Origin: Coriobacteriaceae bacterium EMTCatB1
Lineage (GTDB): Bacteria > Actinomycetota > Coriobacteriia > Anaerosomatales > Anaerosomataceae
Direction of reading: 5' to 3'
Assembly: GCA_001950395.1 (NCBI GenBank)
Contig: BDLO01000001.1
Coordinates: forward strand, 843,979 to 907,978
Length of the DNA: 64,000 bases
Shown here: piece after piece, positions 43,522 through 51,349 of the stretch
Layout: every line of letters begins with the position of its first letter
How positions within the stretch are numbered: position 1 is the first letter of the stretch
Notes under the pieces: model-generated
Told to the model about the DNA's origin: nothing
What the model saw: only the letters and a program-made list of their open reading frames with translations
Database searches by the model: none
Made by a program: the position numbers and the translations under genes

Positions 43522-44823
43522 CTATCGCTGCGCGTCGTGTGCGCCCCCGGCGGCGTCTCCTGAGCTCTCCTTCGGCCGGTAGAAGCGCCGGCCTGCAAGC
43601 TCCGGCGGCAGGTAGGACTGACGCGCGGCCTCTTCCGGCCGATCGTGAGGATAGACGTACTCGGGGTACGACTCGGCTCCAGGGCGGTGACGGTCGCGCA
43701 GGTGCTCGGGAACGGCGGCCGCGGGACCTTTCTCGACTTCTGCGAGCGCTTCGTCGATGGCCCGATAGCAGGCGTTGGACTTCGGCGCGAGCGCAAGGTA
43801 GATCGCGGCGTGCGCGAGGTTGATGCGGCACTCGGGAAGCCCCACGAACTCGGCCGCCTTCACCGCAGCGTGAGCGACAAGCAGCGCCTGCGGATCCGCC
43901 ATCCCGACGTCCTCGGACGCGAAGATCAGCATCCTTCGCGCGATGAACTTGGGATCCTCGCCGCCGGCGATCATCCGCGCAAGGTAGTAGACGGCCGCGT
44001 CCGAGTCGCTCCCGCGCATCGACTTGATGAAGGCCGAGGCGAGGTCGTAGTGCTCGTCGCCTGCCCGGTCGTAGCGCAGGTGCCGCGTCTGGGTCACCTC
44101 CGCGACGTGCTCGACGGTCACGCGAGCCACGCCGCTTTCGGTGCGCTCAGCGATGGATGCTGCAAGCTCCAATGCCGTGAGCGCAGCACGGGCGTCGCCG
44201 GAAGCCACGAGCACGATCCGGTCCTCTGCTTCCGGCTCGAGCTCGACCCGGCCGCCGAAACCGCGCTCGGGGTCTTCGAGAGCGATCCGGACGATCGTCC
44301 GGATCGCGTCGTCGGACAGCGCCCGCATCACGATCACCCGCGAGCGGCTGATGAGCGGCGCAGCAACCTCGAAGAACGGATTCTCGGTGGTCGCCCCCAC
44401 GAGCACGATGAGCCGATCCTCCACGGCGTGCAGCAACGCGTCTTGCTGCGTCTTGTTGAAGCGGTGGATCTCGTCGATGAAGACGATGGTCCGCTTCCCC
44501 GTCATGGCGAGCCGGTCCCGGGCCTCGTCGATGAGCGCACGCACTTCCTTCACGCCAGACGTCACCGCGGAGATCTCAGCGAAGTGCGCGTCGCTCGCCT
44601 GCGCGATGACGCGGGCAAGCGTCGTCTTGCCGCACCCCGGAGGGCCGTAGAGGATGATGGAGGTCAGCGAATCGCTCTCGACCGCATGCCTGAGAAACGT
44701 GCCGGGGCCGACGACGTCGTCCTGGCCGACGATCTCGTCCAGCGTGCGCGGACGCATCCTCACCGCAAGCGGAGCCGATGCCGCAAGCGCGTCCTGGGCG
44801 CTGGCAGAGAACAGGTCGTCCAT
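43522..44823 (-). CDS. rarA: Replication-associated recombination protein A (RarA/MgsA)
   Basis: 433 residues. AAA+ clamp-loader-like ATPase acting at stalled forks. N-terminal DLFSASA, RMRPRTLDEIVGQDDVVG, Walker A GPPGCGKTTLA, sensor region FIDEIHRFNKTQQD and the MgsA C-terminal domain (SDVGMADPQALLVA, EHLRDRHRPGAESYPEYVYPHD). ATG at 44823 is used because homologues begin MDLFS. A GTG at 44841 overlapping the previous stop is the other possibility. Confidence 0.92.
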   Translation of the reverse strand: MDDLFSASAQDALAASAPLAVRMRPRTLDEIVGQDDVVGPGTFLRHAVESDSLTSIILYGPPGCGKTTLARVIAQASDAHFAEISAVTSGVKEVRALIDEARDRLAMTGKRTIVFIDEIHRFNKTQQDALLHAVEDRLIVLVGATTENPFFEVAAPLISRSRVIVMRALSDDAIRTIVRIALEDPERGFGGRVELEPEAEDRIVLVASGDARAALTALELAASIAERTESGVARVTVEHVAEVTQTRHLRYDRAGDEHYDLASAFIKSMRGSDSDAAVYYLARMIAGGEDPKFIARRMLIFASEDVGMADPQALLVAHAAVKAAEFVGLPECRINLAHAAIYLALAPKSNACYRAIDEALAEVEKGPAAAVPEHLRDRHRPGAESYPEYVYPHDRPEEAARQSYLPPELAGRRFYRPKESSGDAAGGAHDAQR

Positions 44824-44837
44824 CGTCTCGCGCCGGG

Positions 44838-45392
44838 TCACTGCGTGGCGCGCAGCACCTCGCGCTCGATGACGTCGCGGTCGACGAAGCCCAGCCAGCG
44901 CCAGGTGATGAAGCCGTTGCGATCCACCACGATGATGTATGGCGTGGCTTTCACGCCGAGGTCGGCAGCAAGCATCGCGGCTTGCTTCGCGGCATCCGTC
45001 GCCTGCCCAGAGTCGCCGCCCTTGACGTCGAAGGCGACCAGATCGATCAGCCCACGGTACTCGCCTAGGACCGCATCGATCTCGGCTCGCTGCTCCTTCG
45101 TCTCAGGCTCGTCAGAATCGTAGAAGAACATGAGCATCGGACGCCCCGCGTCGAGCTTCGACTTGACGGCGCTCGGAAGGTCGGTGGACAACGCAGAGGG
45201 GAACGGCACGAGCGTCGGGGTCTCGACCGGCGAGCGATCGACGACTTGGGGCTGCTGCTGCTTGGCGGGGGCTGCCTGCTGGGCTGGGGCTTGCTGCTGC
45301 GTCTCCTGCTGGCCGCCGCCTCCTCCACCGCCGCATCCCACGAGCGTCAGCGCGAACACGGCGACGACGACGGCTGTGATGGTCCTGCGCAT
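44838..45392 (-). CDS. Thioredoxin-fold lipoprotein without a CXXC motif
   Basis: 184 residues. Lipoprotein signal TAVVVAVFALTLVGC (Cys at position 20), a Gly/Gln-rich linker, then a thioredoxin-like core (MLMFFYDSDEPETKEQRAEID, VAFDVKGG, LGVKATPYIIVVDRNGFITWRWLGFVD). The cis-Pro loop (TPYIIV) is present but the redox site is replaced by DSDEPE, so a disulphide exchange role is unlikely. ATG at 45392 follows GGGAGG. The frame is open to 45608 without lipoprotein logic. Long structured leader upstream. Confidence 0.8.
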   Translation of the reverse strand: MRRTITAVVVAVFALTLVGCGGGGGGGQQETQQQAPAQQAAPAKQQQPQVVDRSPVETPTLVPFPSALSTDLPSAVKSKLDAGRPMLMFFYDSDEPETKEQRAEIDAVLGEYRGLIDLVAFDVKGGDSGQATDAAKQAAMLAADLGVKATPYIIVVDRNGFITWRWLGFVDRDVIEREVLRATQ

Positions 45393-45620
45393 CGACACCC
45401 TCCCGACCTCGGCACAGTAGGAACTCCGCCTCGCGCGCCCCGGCAGGTGAACCTGCCTCAGCAGGTGGGTGCCCGCACCCCGGCTTCGCGCTTCCCCGGC
45501 GAGGGGGATACCGTTCCGCCGAGGGATCGTTAGGGCTCCCTGTTCAGTGGTGTTGGTTCGACCATTTTGGCCGAAGCAGCGCAAGGCGAAGCAGTTGTAT
45601 CGTAGCACCAGCCGGCCAGC
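45393..45620 (-). promoter_or_regulatory. Structured leader RNA with mutually exclusive hairpins
   Basis: The ~230-base region before the lipoprotein contains, in transcript order, hairpin C (GGGTG/CACCC, 45467-45480), hairpin A (ACCTGC/GCAGGT, 45451-45466) and hairpin B (GGCAGGT/ACCTGCC, 45442-45457). B shares its GCAGGT arm with A, so only one can form. Outer arms GCGCG (45487-45491) and CGCGC (45433-45437) could close the set. This is a switch-like arrangement without a clear U run, so translational control is more likely than termination. The class is not recognised. No ORF or tRNA is seen here. Confidence 0.4.
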
Positions 45621-45634
45621 GGTGCCACCGATGC

Positions 45635-45943
45635 CTACTTCTGCTGCTCGGATCCTTCAGGCGCCCCCTCGGTGAGCTGACGCGTGAGCGCCACGTGCAT
45701 CCGCACGTACCCGAACGCGGCGGCGAACGAACCCAGGACGATCGCGACCGCGACGGCTGGGTCCGATCTGCGCGACCACGCAGCGACGGCAGCGAGCGCC
45801 ACTAGCGTGACGGCTCCGATCGCGCGCATCGCGTACGCATTCGTGCGCGAGGTGAGGTCCCAACGGGTGATCGTCCCGGCGACCACGAAAGCCGCCGAGG
45901 ACAGGATCACGATCGCGACAGCCGCGACGAGCTCGACAGACAT
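45635..45943 (-). CDS. Small membrane protein, function unknown
   Basis: 102 residues with three predicted membrane helices (VELVAAVAIVILSSAAFVVAG; AMRAIGAVTLVALAAVAAW; VAVAIVLGSFAAAFGYVRM) and a short polar C terminus ending EGSEQQK. No recognised family. It lies between aspS and the lipoprotein leader, 20 bases after aspS. Confidence 0.6.
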   Translation of the reverse strand: MSVELVAAVAIVILSSAAFVVAGTITRWDLTSRTNAYAMRAIGAVTLVALAAVAAWSRRSDPAVAVAIVLGSFAAAFGYVRMHVALTRQLTEGAPEGSEQQK

Positions 45944-45963
45944 CGTCCCCCCCTTCTCGCACG

Positions 45964-47733
45964 CTACTCAGGCCGCAGGTGCACCTCGCGCAGCTGCCGC
46001 GCGGAGACTGGCCCCGGAGCTCCGGTGAGCGGGCACGCCCCCGACGAGGTCTTCGGGAACGCGATGACGTCCCGGATCGAGTGCTTGTGCGCGAGCAGCA
46101 TCACGAGGCGGTCGAGGCCGAGCGCGATTCCTCCGTGCGGCGGCGCGCCGTAGGTGAGCGCGTCCAGCAGGAAACCGAACTGCTCGCGCGCCTCGTCCTC
46201 TGCGATGCCGAGCACCTTGAGCACGCGACGCTGCAGGTCGGCGTCGTGGATGCGCAACGTGCCGCCCCCCACCTCGATGCCGTTGATCACGAGGTCGTAC
46301 GAGTACGAAAGCACTGACGCCGGATCCGACTCGATCAGATCGAGGTGCTCGTCGAACGGCCGCGTGAACGGGTGGTGGTTCGCGCTCCACTTGTCCTCTT
46401 CGGTGTCCCACTTGAACAGCGGGAAGTCCACGACCCACAAGCACGCGAAGCCCTCTTTGGCGAGGTCGAGCTCGCCCGCGAGGTGCGTACGGAGGGCGCC
46501 CAGCACCTCGTTCGCCGTCATTCGGGCGTCTGCGGCGAACAGCACGAGGTCTCCGGGCTCCACGGCCAGGCGCTCTCGCACCGCCGCCATCTCTTCTTCG
46601 CGCAAGAACTTGGCGATCGGCGAGCGCACCTCGCCTTCGGACGAGAACGCGATCCACGCAAGCCCCTTGGCGCCCGCCTCAGCAGCCACGGGCGCAAGCG
46701 CGTCGATGCGCCCGCGGCTCCAATCGCCCGCGCCCTTGGCGCAGATCGCCTTCACAACGCCGCCGCTCGCCAGCGCGGACGCGAAGACCTTGAACTCCGT
46801 GCCGGCGAATACGTCCGAGAGGTCCACGAGCTCCATGCCGAAGCGCAAGTCGGGGCGGTCGCTGCCGAACCGGTCCATCGCCTCGGCGTACGTCAGACGC
46901 GGCAGCGGGATCGGAAGGTCCACGCTCGCCTCGCGGAGCACCTCGCGCATGACCTCCTCCATCATCGCGAGGAGGTCGTCTTGCGTGACGAAGGACATCT
47001 CGATGTCGACTTGCGTGAACTCCGGCTGACGGTCGGCGCGCAGGTCCTCGTCGCGGAAGCAGCGCGCGATCTGGTAGTAGCGCTCCAGGCCGCCCACCAT
47101 GAGCAGCTGCTTATACAGCTGGGGCGACTGCGGAAGCGCGTAGAACTTGCCGGGGTTGAGGCGGCTCGGCACGATGAAGTCGCGCGCTCCTTCAGGGGTG
47201 GACCGGCCGAGCATCGGCGTCTCCACCTCGATGAAGCCGCGGTGCTCCAGCGACTTGCGGAAGCGCTGCGTGATACGGTCGCGCAGCGCGAGCGCGTCGA
47301 GCACCTCGGGGCGTCGCATGTCGATGTAGCGGTACTTGAGCCGGAGCGTCTCGTCGGTGGCGATGGCGCTCTCCACCTCGAACGGCGGCGTCTCGCTGCG
47401 GTTGAGGACTTCGGCCTCCGTCACGAGCACCTCGACCTCGCCCGTGGCGAGCCCTGGATTCTCGGTGCCAGGCGGGCGCTTGCGCACGACGCCCGAGAGC
47501 TTCACCACCCACTCGGGCCGCACCGACTCCGCAACGACGAAGGCCGCCTTCGAATCCTCGGGGTCGAACACGCACTGCACGAGACCGCTTCGGTCGCGCA
47601 GGTCCACGAAGATGAGCCCGCCGTGGTCGCGCCTCCTGTGGACCCAGCCCGCGAGCGTGACTTCCACGCCAGCGTCGGCAGCGCGAAGGGCGCCGGCCAC
47701 GTGCGTCCGGATCGAGTATCGAGCGTCGAACAT
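45964..47733 (-). CDS. aspS: Aspartyl-tRNA synthetase
   Basis: 589 residues, bacterial-type AspRS: N-terminal anticodon OB domain (TLAGWVHRRRDHGGLIFVDLRD), class II core (IEVETPMLGRSTPEGARDF, CFRDEDLRADRQPEFTQVDIEMSF), the bacterial GAD insertion, and motif 3 GGIALGLDRLVMLLA. The AGGAAGG site precedes ATG at 47733, 11 bases after hisS. The long upstream extension of the frame overlaps hisS and is rejected. Confidence 0.96.
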   Translation of the reverse strand: MFDARYSIRTHVAGALRAADAGVEVTLAGWVHRRRDHGGLIFVDLRDRSGLVQCVFDPEDSKAAFVVAESVRPEWVVKLSGVVRKRPPGTENPGLATGEVEVLVTEAEVLNRSETPPFEVESAIATDETLRLKYRYIDMRRPEVLDALALRDRITQRFRKSLEHRGFIEVETPMLGRSTPEGARDFIVPSRLNPGKFYALPQSPQLYKQLLMVGGLERYYQIARCFRDEDLRADRQPEFTQVDIEMSFVTQDDLLAMMEEVMREVLREASVDLPIPLPRLTYAEAMDRFGSDRPDLRFGMELVDLSDVFAGTEFKVFASALASGGVVKAICAKGAGDWSRGRIDALAPVAAEAGAKGLAWIAFSSEGEVRSPIAKFLREEEMAAVRERLAVEPGDLVLFAADARMTANEVLGALRTHLAGELDLAKEGFACLWVVDFPLFKWDTEEDKWSANHHPFTRPFDEHLDLIESDPASVLSYSYDLVINGIEVGGGTLRIHDADLQRRVLKVLGIAEDEAREQFGFLLDALTYGAPPHGGIALGLDRLVMLLAHKHSIRDVIAFPKTSSGACPLTGAPGPVSARQLREVHLRPE

Positions 47734-47744
47734 GAGCTGCCTTC

Positions 47745-49013
47745 CTAGCCGATGAGCGCCGCGACGCGCGCAGGCACGTCCACGAGCGCGACCCGTCGTT
47801 CGTCCTTCGTGAGCATGTCGCGCACCGTCGCTTCGCCCGAGGCCAGCTCGTCTGGGCCGACGATGACGGCGACGCGGGCGCCGAGCTTGTCGGCGTGCTT
47901 GAGCTGCGCCTTGAGACTCCGCCCGCGGTGGTCGAGCTCTGCAGCCACGCCCGCGTCCCGAAGCGCCATAGCCAGCCCGAAGACGGCGTCTCGCGCGCTC
48001 TCGTCGACGGCCGCGACGTACGCGGCCACGCCCTCGGCGGCCCCTGGCTCCACGCCAGCGGCTCTCAGCGCGAGCAGCGTGCGCTCGAAGCCCAGCGCAA
48101 AGCCGAGCCCAGGCGTCGGCGGGCCGCCCAGCGTCGCGAAGAGCCCGTCGTACCGACCGCCGCCGCCGATGGCGTTCTGGGCCCCGAGCCCCTCTGCCTG
48201 CACCTCGAAGACGGTGCGCGTGTAGTAGTCGAGCCCGCGCACGAGACGCGGCTCCTCCTCGTAGGCGACACCGAGCGCGTCTAAACGCCGCTTCACGGCC
48301 TCGTAGTGCGCCCTGCACTCGTCACACAGCGCGTCCGAGATGCGAGGCGCGCCAGCCATCACTGCCTGGCAACTCTCGTTCTTGCAGTCGAACGCGCGCA
48401 GCGGGTTCGCGTCCGCGCGGCGGCGGCACTCCTCGCACAGGCCGTCTTCGTGCGCGCGGATGTATGCCGCGACCGAATCGCGATACGCAGGACGGCACGC
48501 CTCGTCCCCCATGCTGTTCACGAGCAGCCGCCTGCGCTCGCGCGGGAGCCCGAGCGACTCGAAGTACCGCACCAGCAGCGCGATTACCTCGGCATCCGCG
48601 CTCGGCTCGGCCGCGCCGAGGAGCTCGACACCGATCTGCCAGAACTGGCGCATGCGGCCCTTCTGAGGCCGCTCGTATCGGAACATCGGACCGGCGTAGT
48701 AGAACTTCGCCACTGAGCCCTGCGGCACGAGCGAATGCTCGATCGCGGCCCGGACGACGCCTGCGGTGCCCTCCGGGCGCAGCGTGAGCGAGCGGCCAGA
48801 GCGGTCTGCGAACGTGTACATCTCCTTGGTCACGATGTCCGTCGCCTCGCCGATGCCGCGCGCAAATAGCTCGGTGTGCTCGAACAGCGGCGTGTAGATG
48901 GGCTCGTAGCCGTAGCGCGCGAAGAGCGCATGCGCCGTCTTGGACAGCCGCTCCCATGCGCGAGCGGCGTCGGGCAGCATGTCAACGGTGCCTTTGGGGG
49001 CACGAAGCTCCAC
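47745..49013 (-). CDS. hisS: Histidyl-tRNA synthetase
   Basis: 422 residues. ELRAPKGTVDMLP start, LTLRPEGTAGVVRAAIEH, motif 2 RYERPQKGRMRQFWQIGVELLG, histidine motif LVRGLDYYTRTVFEV, motif 3 GLGFALGFERTLLAL, and the anticodon domain at the C terminus. GTG start after AAAGG. The hisS-aspS order is standard. The 62-base gap upstream separates it from the cytochrome operon, with only a weak TACACT box. Confidence 0.95.
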   Translation of the reverse strand: MELRAPKGTVDMLPDAARAWERLSKTAHALFARYGYEPIYTPLFEHTELFARGIGEATDIVTKEMYTFADRSGRSLTLRPEGTAGVVRAAIEHSLVPQGSVAKFYYAGPMFRYERPQKGRMRQFWQIGVELLGAAEPSADAEVIALLVRYFESLGLPRERRRLLVNSMGDEACRPAYRDSVAAYIRAHEDGLCEECRRRADANPLRAFDCKNESCQAVMAGAPRISDALCDECRAHYEAVKRRLDALGVAYEEEPRLVRGLDYYTRTVFEVQAEGLGAQNAIGGGGRYDGLFATLGGPPTPGLGFALGFERTLLALRAAGVEPGAAEGVAAYVAAVDESARDAVFGLAMALRDAGVAAELDHRGRSLKAQLKHADKLGARVAVIVGPDELASGEATVRDMLTKDERRVALVDVPARVAALIG

Positions 49014-49075
49014 GGGGTGCCTTTCTGGACGGTTGCGGTGCGGTATCCGAGTGTACCGGAAGCAGCGCGCTCCTG

Positions 49076-50491
49076 CTATGCGTCGGGGGCCGGGGGCGAA
49101 GCGGCAGCCGCGTCCTCCCGCCGCGCCTCGGCCGCACGCTGGAACGCCTCGAGCGCTGCCTCCCCGCGTTCGCGCGCTTCGGCGTCTTCGGCGCCCGCCA
49201 CGAGCTCCTCGACGACAGCAGGGCACGACAGCGTCACATCCTCGTCGCCCTGCTCGCGCCGCAGCTCGAGGTAGTCGGTTTTGGGAGAGCGGCTTGAGAC
49301 CAGCATCGACTTGAACTTGATCGAGAAGTTCACGTATGCCTCGAGCAGTCGGAACGTGCCGGTGTCTCCAAGCGGGCCCACCGAGCGGTCGCTCACCGCG
49401 AGCTCGGCCCTCTCGTTCACGACCCTCGCGCGGCCCACGATCTCGAAGCCGCCCCGCTCGTCAGTCCATCCGAGGTTGTCGGTCTGCACCGCGATGACCG
49501 TCGGAAGGTTCGCGAGATCGTAGTGGCAGAGCAGCCCCAACTCTCCGTGCGGCAACGGATCCCCCGTCGCGGGATCGATGGCGATCACCCGCGTCCACGG
49601 CGGCGCGGGCTTGTGCCGCTTCCCGCTGCGCCCAAGGACGGCGTTGCGGAGGGTGTCGTCGAAGTAGTTCGTGGCGCTCTCGGCCATCCCGAGCGTGTTG
49701 ATACACCAGGCCTCCTCGATGCCGAAGGTCTCGAACGCCATGGCGTAGAAGTCCTCGCGCGTCATCTCACCGAACCGTCCACGGTACCCGCCGCCGTCGC
49801 ACAGCCGGCTGCCCGGTGGCAGGCAGAAACGGATGCGCTTGCGCAGGCACACCTGCATGAAGTACACGAACGCCGAGGTCGCTCCGACCATCGCCACCGG
49901 CGTGCCGTCCGACTCGGACTGCCGCAGCATGGCGATCATGCGCTTCACGTCGACGCCGGCGCGCCCCACCAGAAACGCGCTGTCCTCCGTCCCGAACCGC
50001 TTGCGCGTCTCGTCCATGCCGATCGCCATGCCCATCGTCGGAGCGAGGTCGGGCCCAGGGGTCAGCAGCAGCAGCCGCAATCGACCCGTCTTCTCCCTGT
50101 CCGGGAACAGGTAGCTCCCCGTCATGACCGCGTTCGCGGAGAGAATCAGGCGCCGGCCCACCTCGTCCCTGAAGATCTGCCCGCGCTGGTTGGGCGAGGT
50201 CGTCCCGCTGGTGATGTTCGCCATCACCGCCTCTGAGAGCGGGAACGACGTCACGATGTCGCGCTTGAACGCCTCCGTCGGATACGCCGGGATGTCGCGC
50301 CAGCTCTCAGCGGACGCGGGCGTCTTGCCCGCGGCGTCGCAAAACGCGCGGTACGGCTCGTTGTGGGCGTACTGGTAGCTGAAGACCTCGATGGCAAGCG
50401 CATCGAATGCTGCGAAATCGCCGTCCACGCCCGCCTCGATCATCGCGACGACGGCGTGCGCGAGGCGCTCCCTATCGTCACGTGCGACCAT
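49076..50491 (-). CDS. LuxE-like acyl-protein synthetase / adenylate-forming protein
   Basis: 471 residues. Similar in plan to LuxE and phenylacetate-CoA ligase-like enzymes: SGTTSPNQRGQIFRD as the ATP phosphate loop, TLGMAESATNYFDD as the substrate/AMP region, GELGLLCHYDLANLPTVIAVQTDN (aspartate for AMP), and an acidic disordered C terminus. In LuxE a Cys accepts the acyl group. Cys residues near the C terminus (LSCPAVVEEL) might serve, unproven. It overlaps the 126-residue membrane protein gene by 14 bases and is the last gene of the cytochrome operon. Confidence 0.75.
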   Translation of the reverse strand: MVARDDRERLAHAVVAMIEAGVDGDFAAFDALAIEVFSYQYAHNEPYRAFCDAAGKTPASAESWRDIPAYPTEAFKRDIVTSFPLSEAVMANITSGTTSPNQRGQIFRDEVGRRLILSANAVMTGSYLFPDREKTGRLRLLLLTPGPDLAPTMGMAIGMDETRKRFGTEDSAFLVGRAGVDVKRMIAMLRQSESDGTPVAMVGATSAFVYFMQVCLRKRIRFCLPPGSRLCDGGGYRGRFGEMTREDFYAMAFETFGIEEAWCINTLGMAESATNYFDDTLRNAVLGRSGKRHKPAPPWTRVIAIDPATGDPLPHGELGLLCHYDLANLPTVIAVQTDNLGWTDERGGFEIVGRARVVNERAELAVSDRSVGPLGDTGTFRLLEAYVNFSIKFKSMLVSSRSPKTDYLELRREQGDEDVTLSCPAVVEELVAGAEDAEARERGEAALEAFQRAAEARREDAAAASPPAPDA

Positions 50492-50858
50492 CTCGCTCCT
50501 TGACCAGCGTCATCAGCCGTTTCCTCGTCCGTACCCACATCGCGAAGCCCGCGATGACGGCCGCCGCCATGAGCGCGTGCTTGACGAGGAGCGCCGGCAC
50601 GATCCCCTTGACCACCGCGGGATCCCACTCGTAGCGCGTGAAGAAGATCGTCCGCGGGATCCCGCCGACCACGATCCACACGAGCGCGACACGGGCGAAC
50701 CGTGTGAGAGCGGGGTACGAGCGCTCAAGCGCGGCAAGCGCCTCTGGCGCCTGCTCGGCCTGCCGTTCGAGCACGCGCAAGATCACGGCGCTCGACAAGA
50801 GAACCGCCGTGGCCACGTCGTGGAAGTAGTTGTTGAGGATGACGAGGATCGCGGTCAT
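50478..50858 (-). CDS. Four-helix membrane protein in the cytochrome maturation operon
   Basis: 126 residues, about four helices: VILNNYFHDVATAVLLSSAVIL, RFARVALVWIVVGGIP, and IVPALLVKHALMAAAVIAGFAMWV, with two conserved-looking membrane histidines (His14, His95). The layout resembles small CopD- or DUF2214-type membrane proteins. The family is not certain. ATG overlaps the preceding lipoprotein stop (ATGA). The two histidines could hold a haem b, which is speculation. Confidence 0.65.
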   Translation of the reverse strand: MTAILVILNNYFHDVATAVLLSSAVILRVLERQAEQAPEALAALERSYPALTRFARVALVWIVVGGIPRTIFFTRYEWDPAVVKGIVPALLVKHALMAAAVIAGFAMWVRTRKRLMTLVKERDGRT

Positions 50859-51349
50859 GGAGCGGTCCTTTCGCTCGCCGCCCCCTCGTCGCGCGAGACG
50901 ACGTCGCTCACCAGCCACACGTCGCCGCTCTTCACGAGCTCGTACCGCAGGCGGTACACCACGCCGCTCTCTTGACGGATGGTCTGGCTCGTGTCGAGCG
51001 AGACGTGCTTGTAGTCCCACGTCTCGGTTGTGTCCACGCTGGCGCTTGTCGTCTCTGAGAACCGCACAGGCCCGAACTCGACCCTCACCAGGTGAGCGAC
51101 CATCCGCGCTCGACCTTCGCCGAGCGCGGACATGAGCACGTACTCCTTGATGGCCTGCTCGGGCGTGGCGACACCGCGAAGCTCGTCCATGTCCATCATG
51201 GCGTACCCGCGCACAAGCGCCTCGTTGTACGCACGGACGGCGTCCTTGACGCGTTCGGCCTCGTCGTCGACGCCCGACGGCGAACAGCCGGCAAGAAGGG
51301 CTCCGCAGAGCGCCGCTGCCAGCACGAAGAACCACGACCGTGACGTCAT
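50855..51349 (-). CDS. Lipoprotein of unknown function
   Basis: 164 residues. Signal peptide with lipobox LLAGC (Cys22), then a helical/alpha-beta domain resembling an NTF2-like or DUF4878-type fold (AYNEALVRGYAMMDMDELRGVATPEQ; LVRVEFGPVRFSETTASV; YRLRYELVKSGDVWLVSDV). Membrane-bound outside the cell. Four-base overlap with ccsA (ATGA) and with the next gene. Never seen as a standard part of system II maturation, so an associated role is likely. Confidence 0.7.
   Translation of the reverse strand: MTSRSWFFVLAAALCGALLAGCSPSGVDDEAERVKDAVRAYNEALVRGYAMMDMDELRGVATPEQAIKEYVLMSALGEGRARMVAHLVRVEFGPVRFSETTSASVDTTETWDYKHVSLDTSQTIRQESGVVYRLRYELVKSGDVWLVSDVVSRDEGAASERTAP

Noticed and set aside
45441-45460. 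Similarity to a cobalamin riboswitch B12 box
   Set aside because: Only a short core matches and it has one extra base. The upstream conserved blocks of cobalamin riboswitches are not seen. Kept as an unclassified leader instead.
45540-45600. Plus-strand resemblance to small SRP RNA (a GCCGAAGCAGC-like stretch)
   Set aside because: The diagnostic GGTCAGGNCCGGAAGG segment is absent and the flanking pairs do not fold as SRP RNA.
45393-45608. N-terminal extension of the thioredoxin-fold lipoprotein to a start at 45608
   Set aside because: It would place 72 residues before a perfect lipobox and lies over the hairpin-rich leader. A GGGAGG site supports the ATG at 45392.
47733-48318. Long N-terminal extension of the aspS frame
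   Set aside because: It overlaps hisS in full and its sequence is Arg/Ala-rich. AspRS proteins begin at the MFDARYS site, which has a ribosome binding site.
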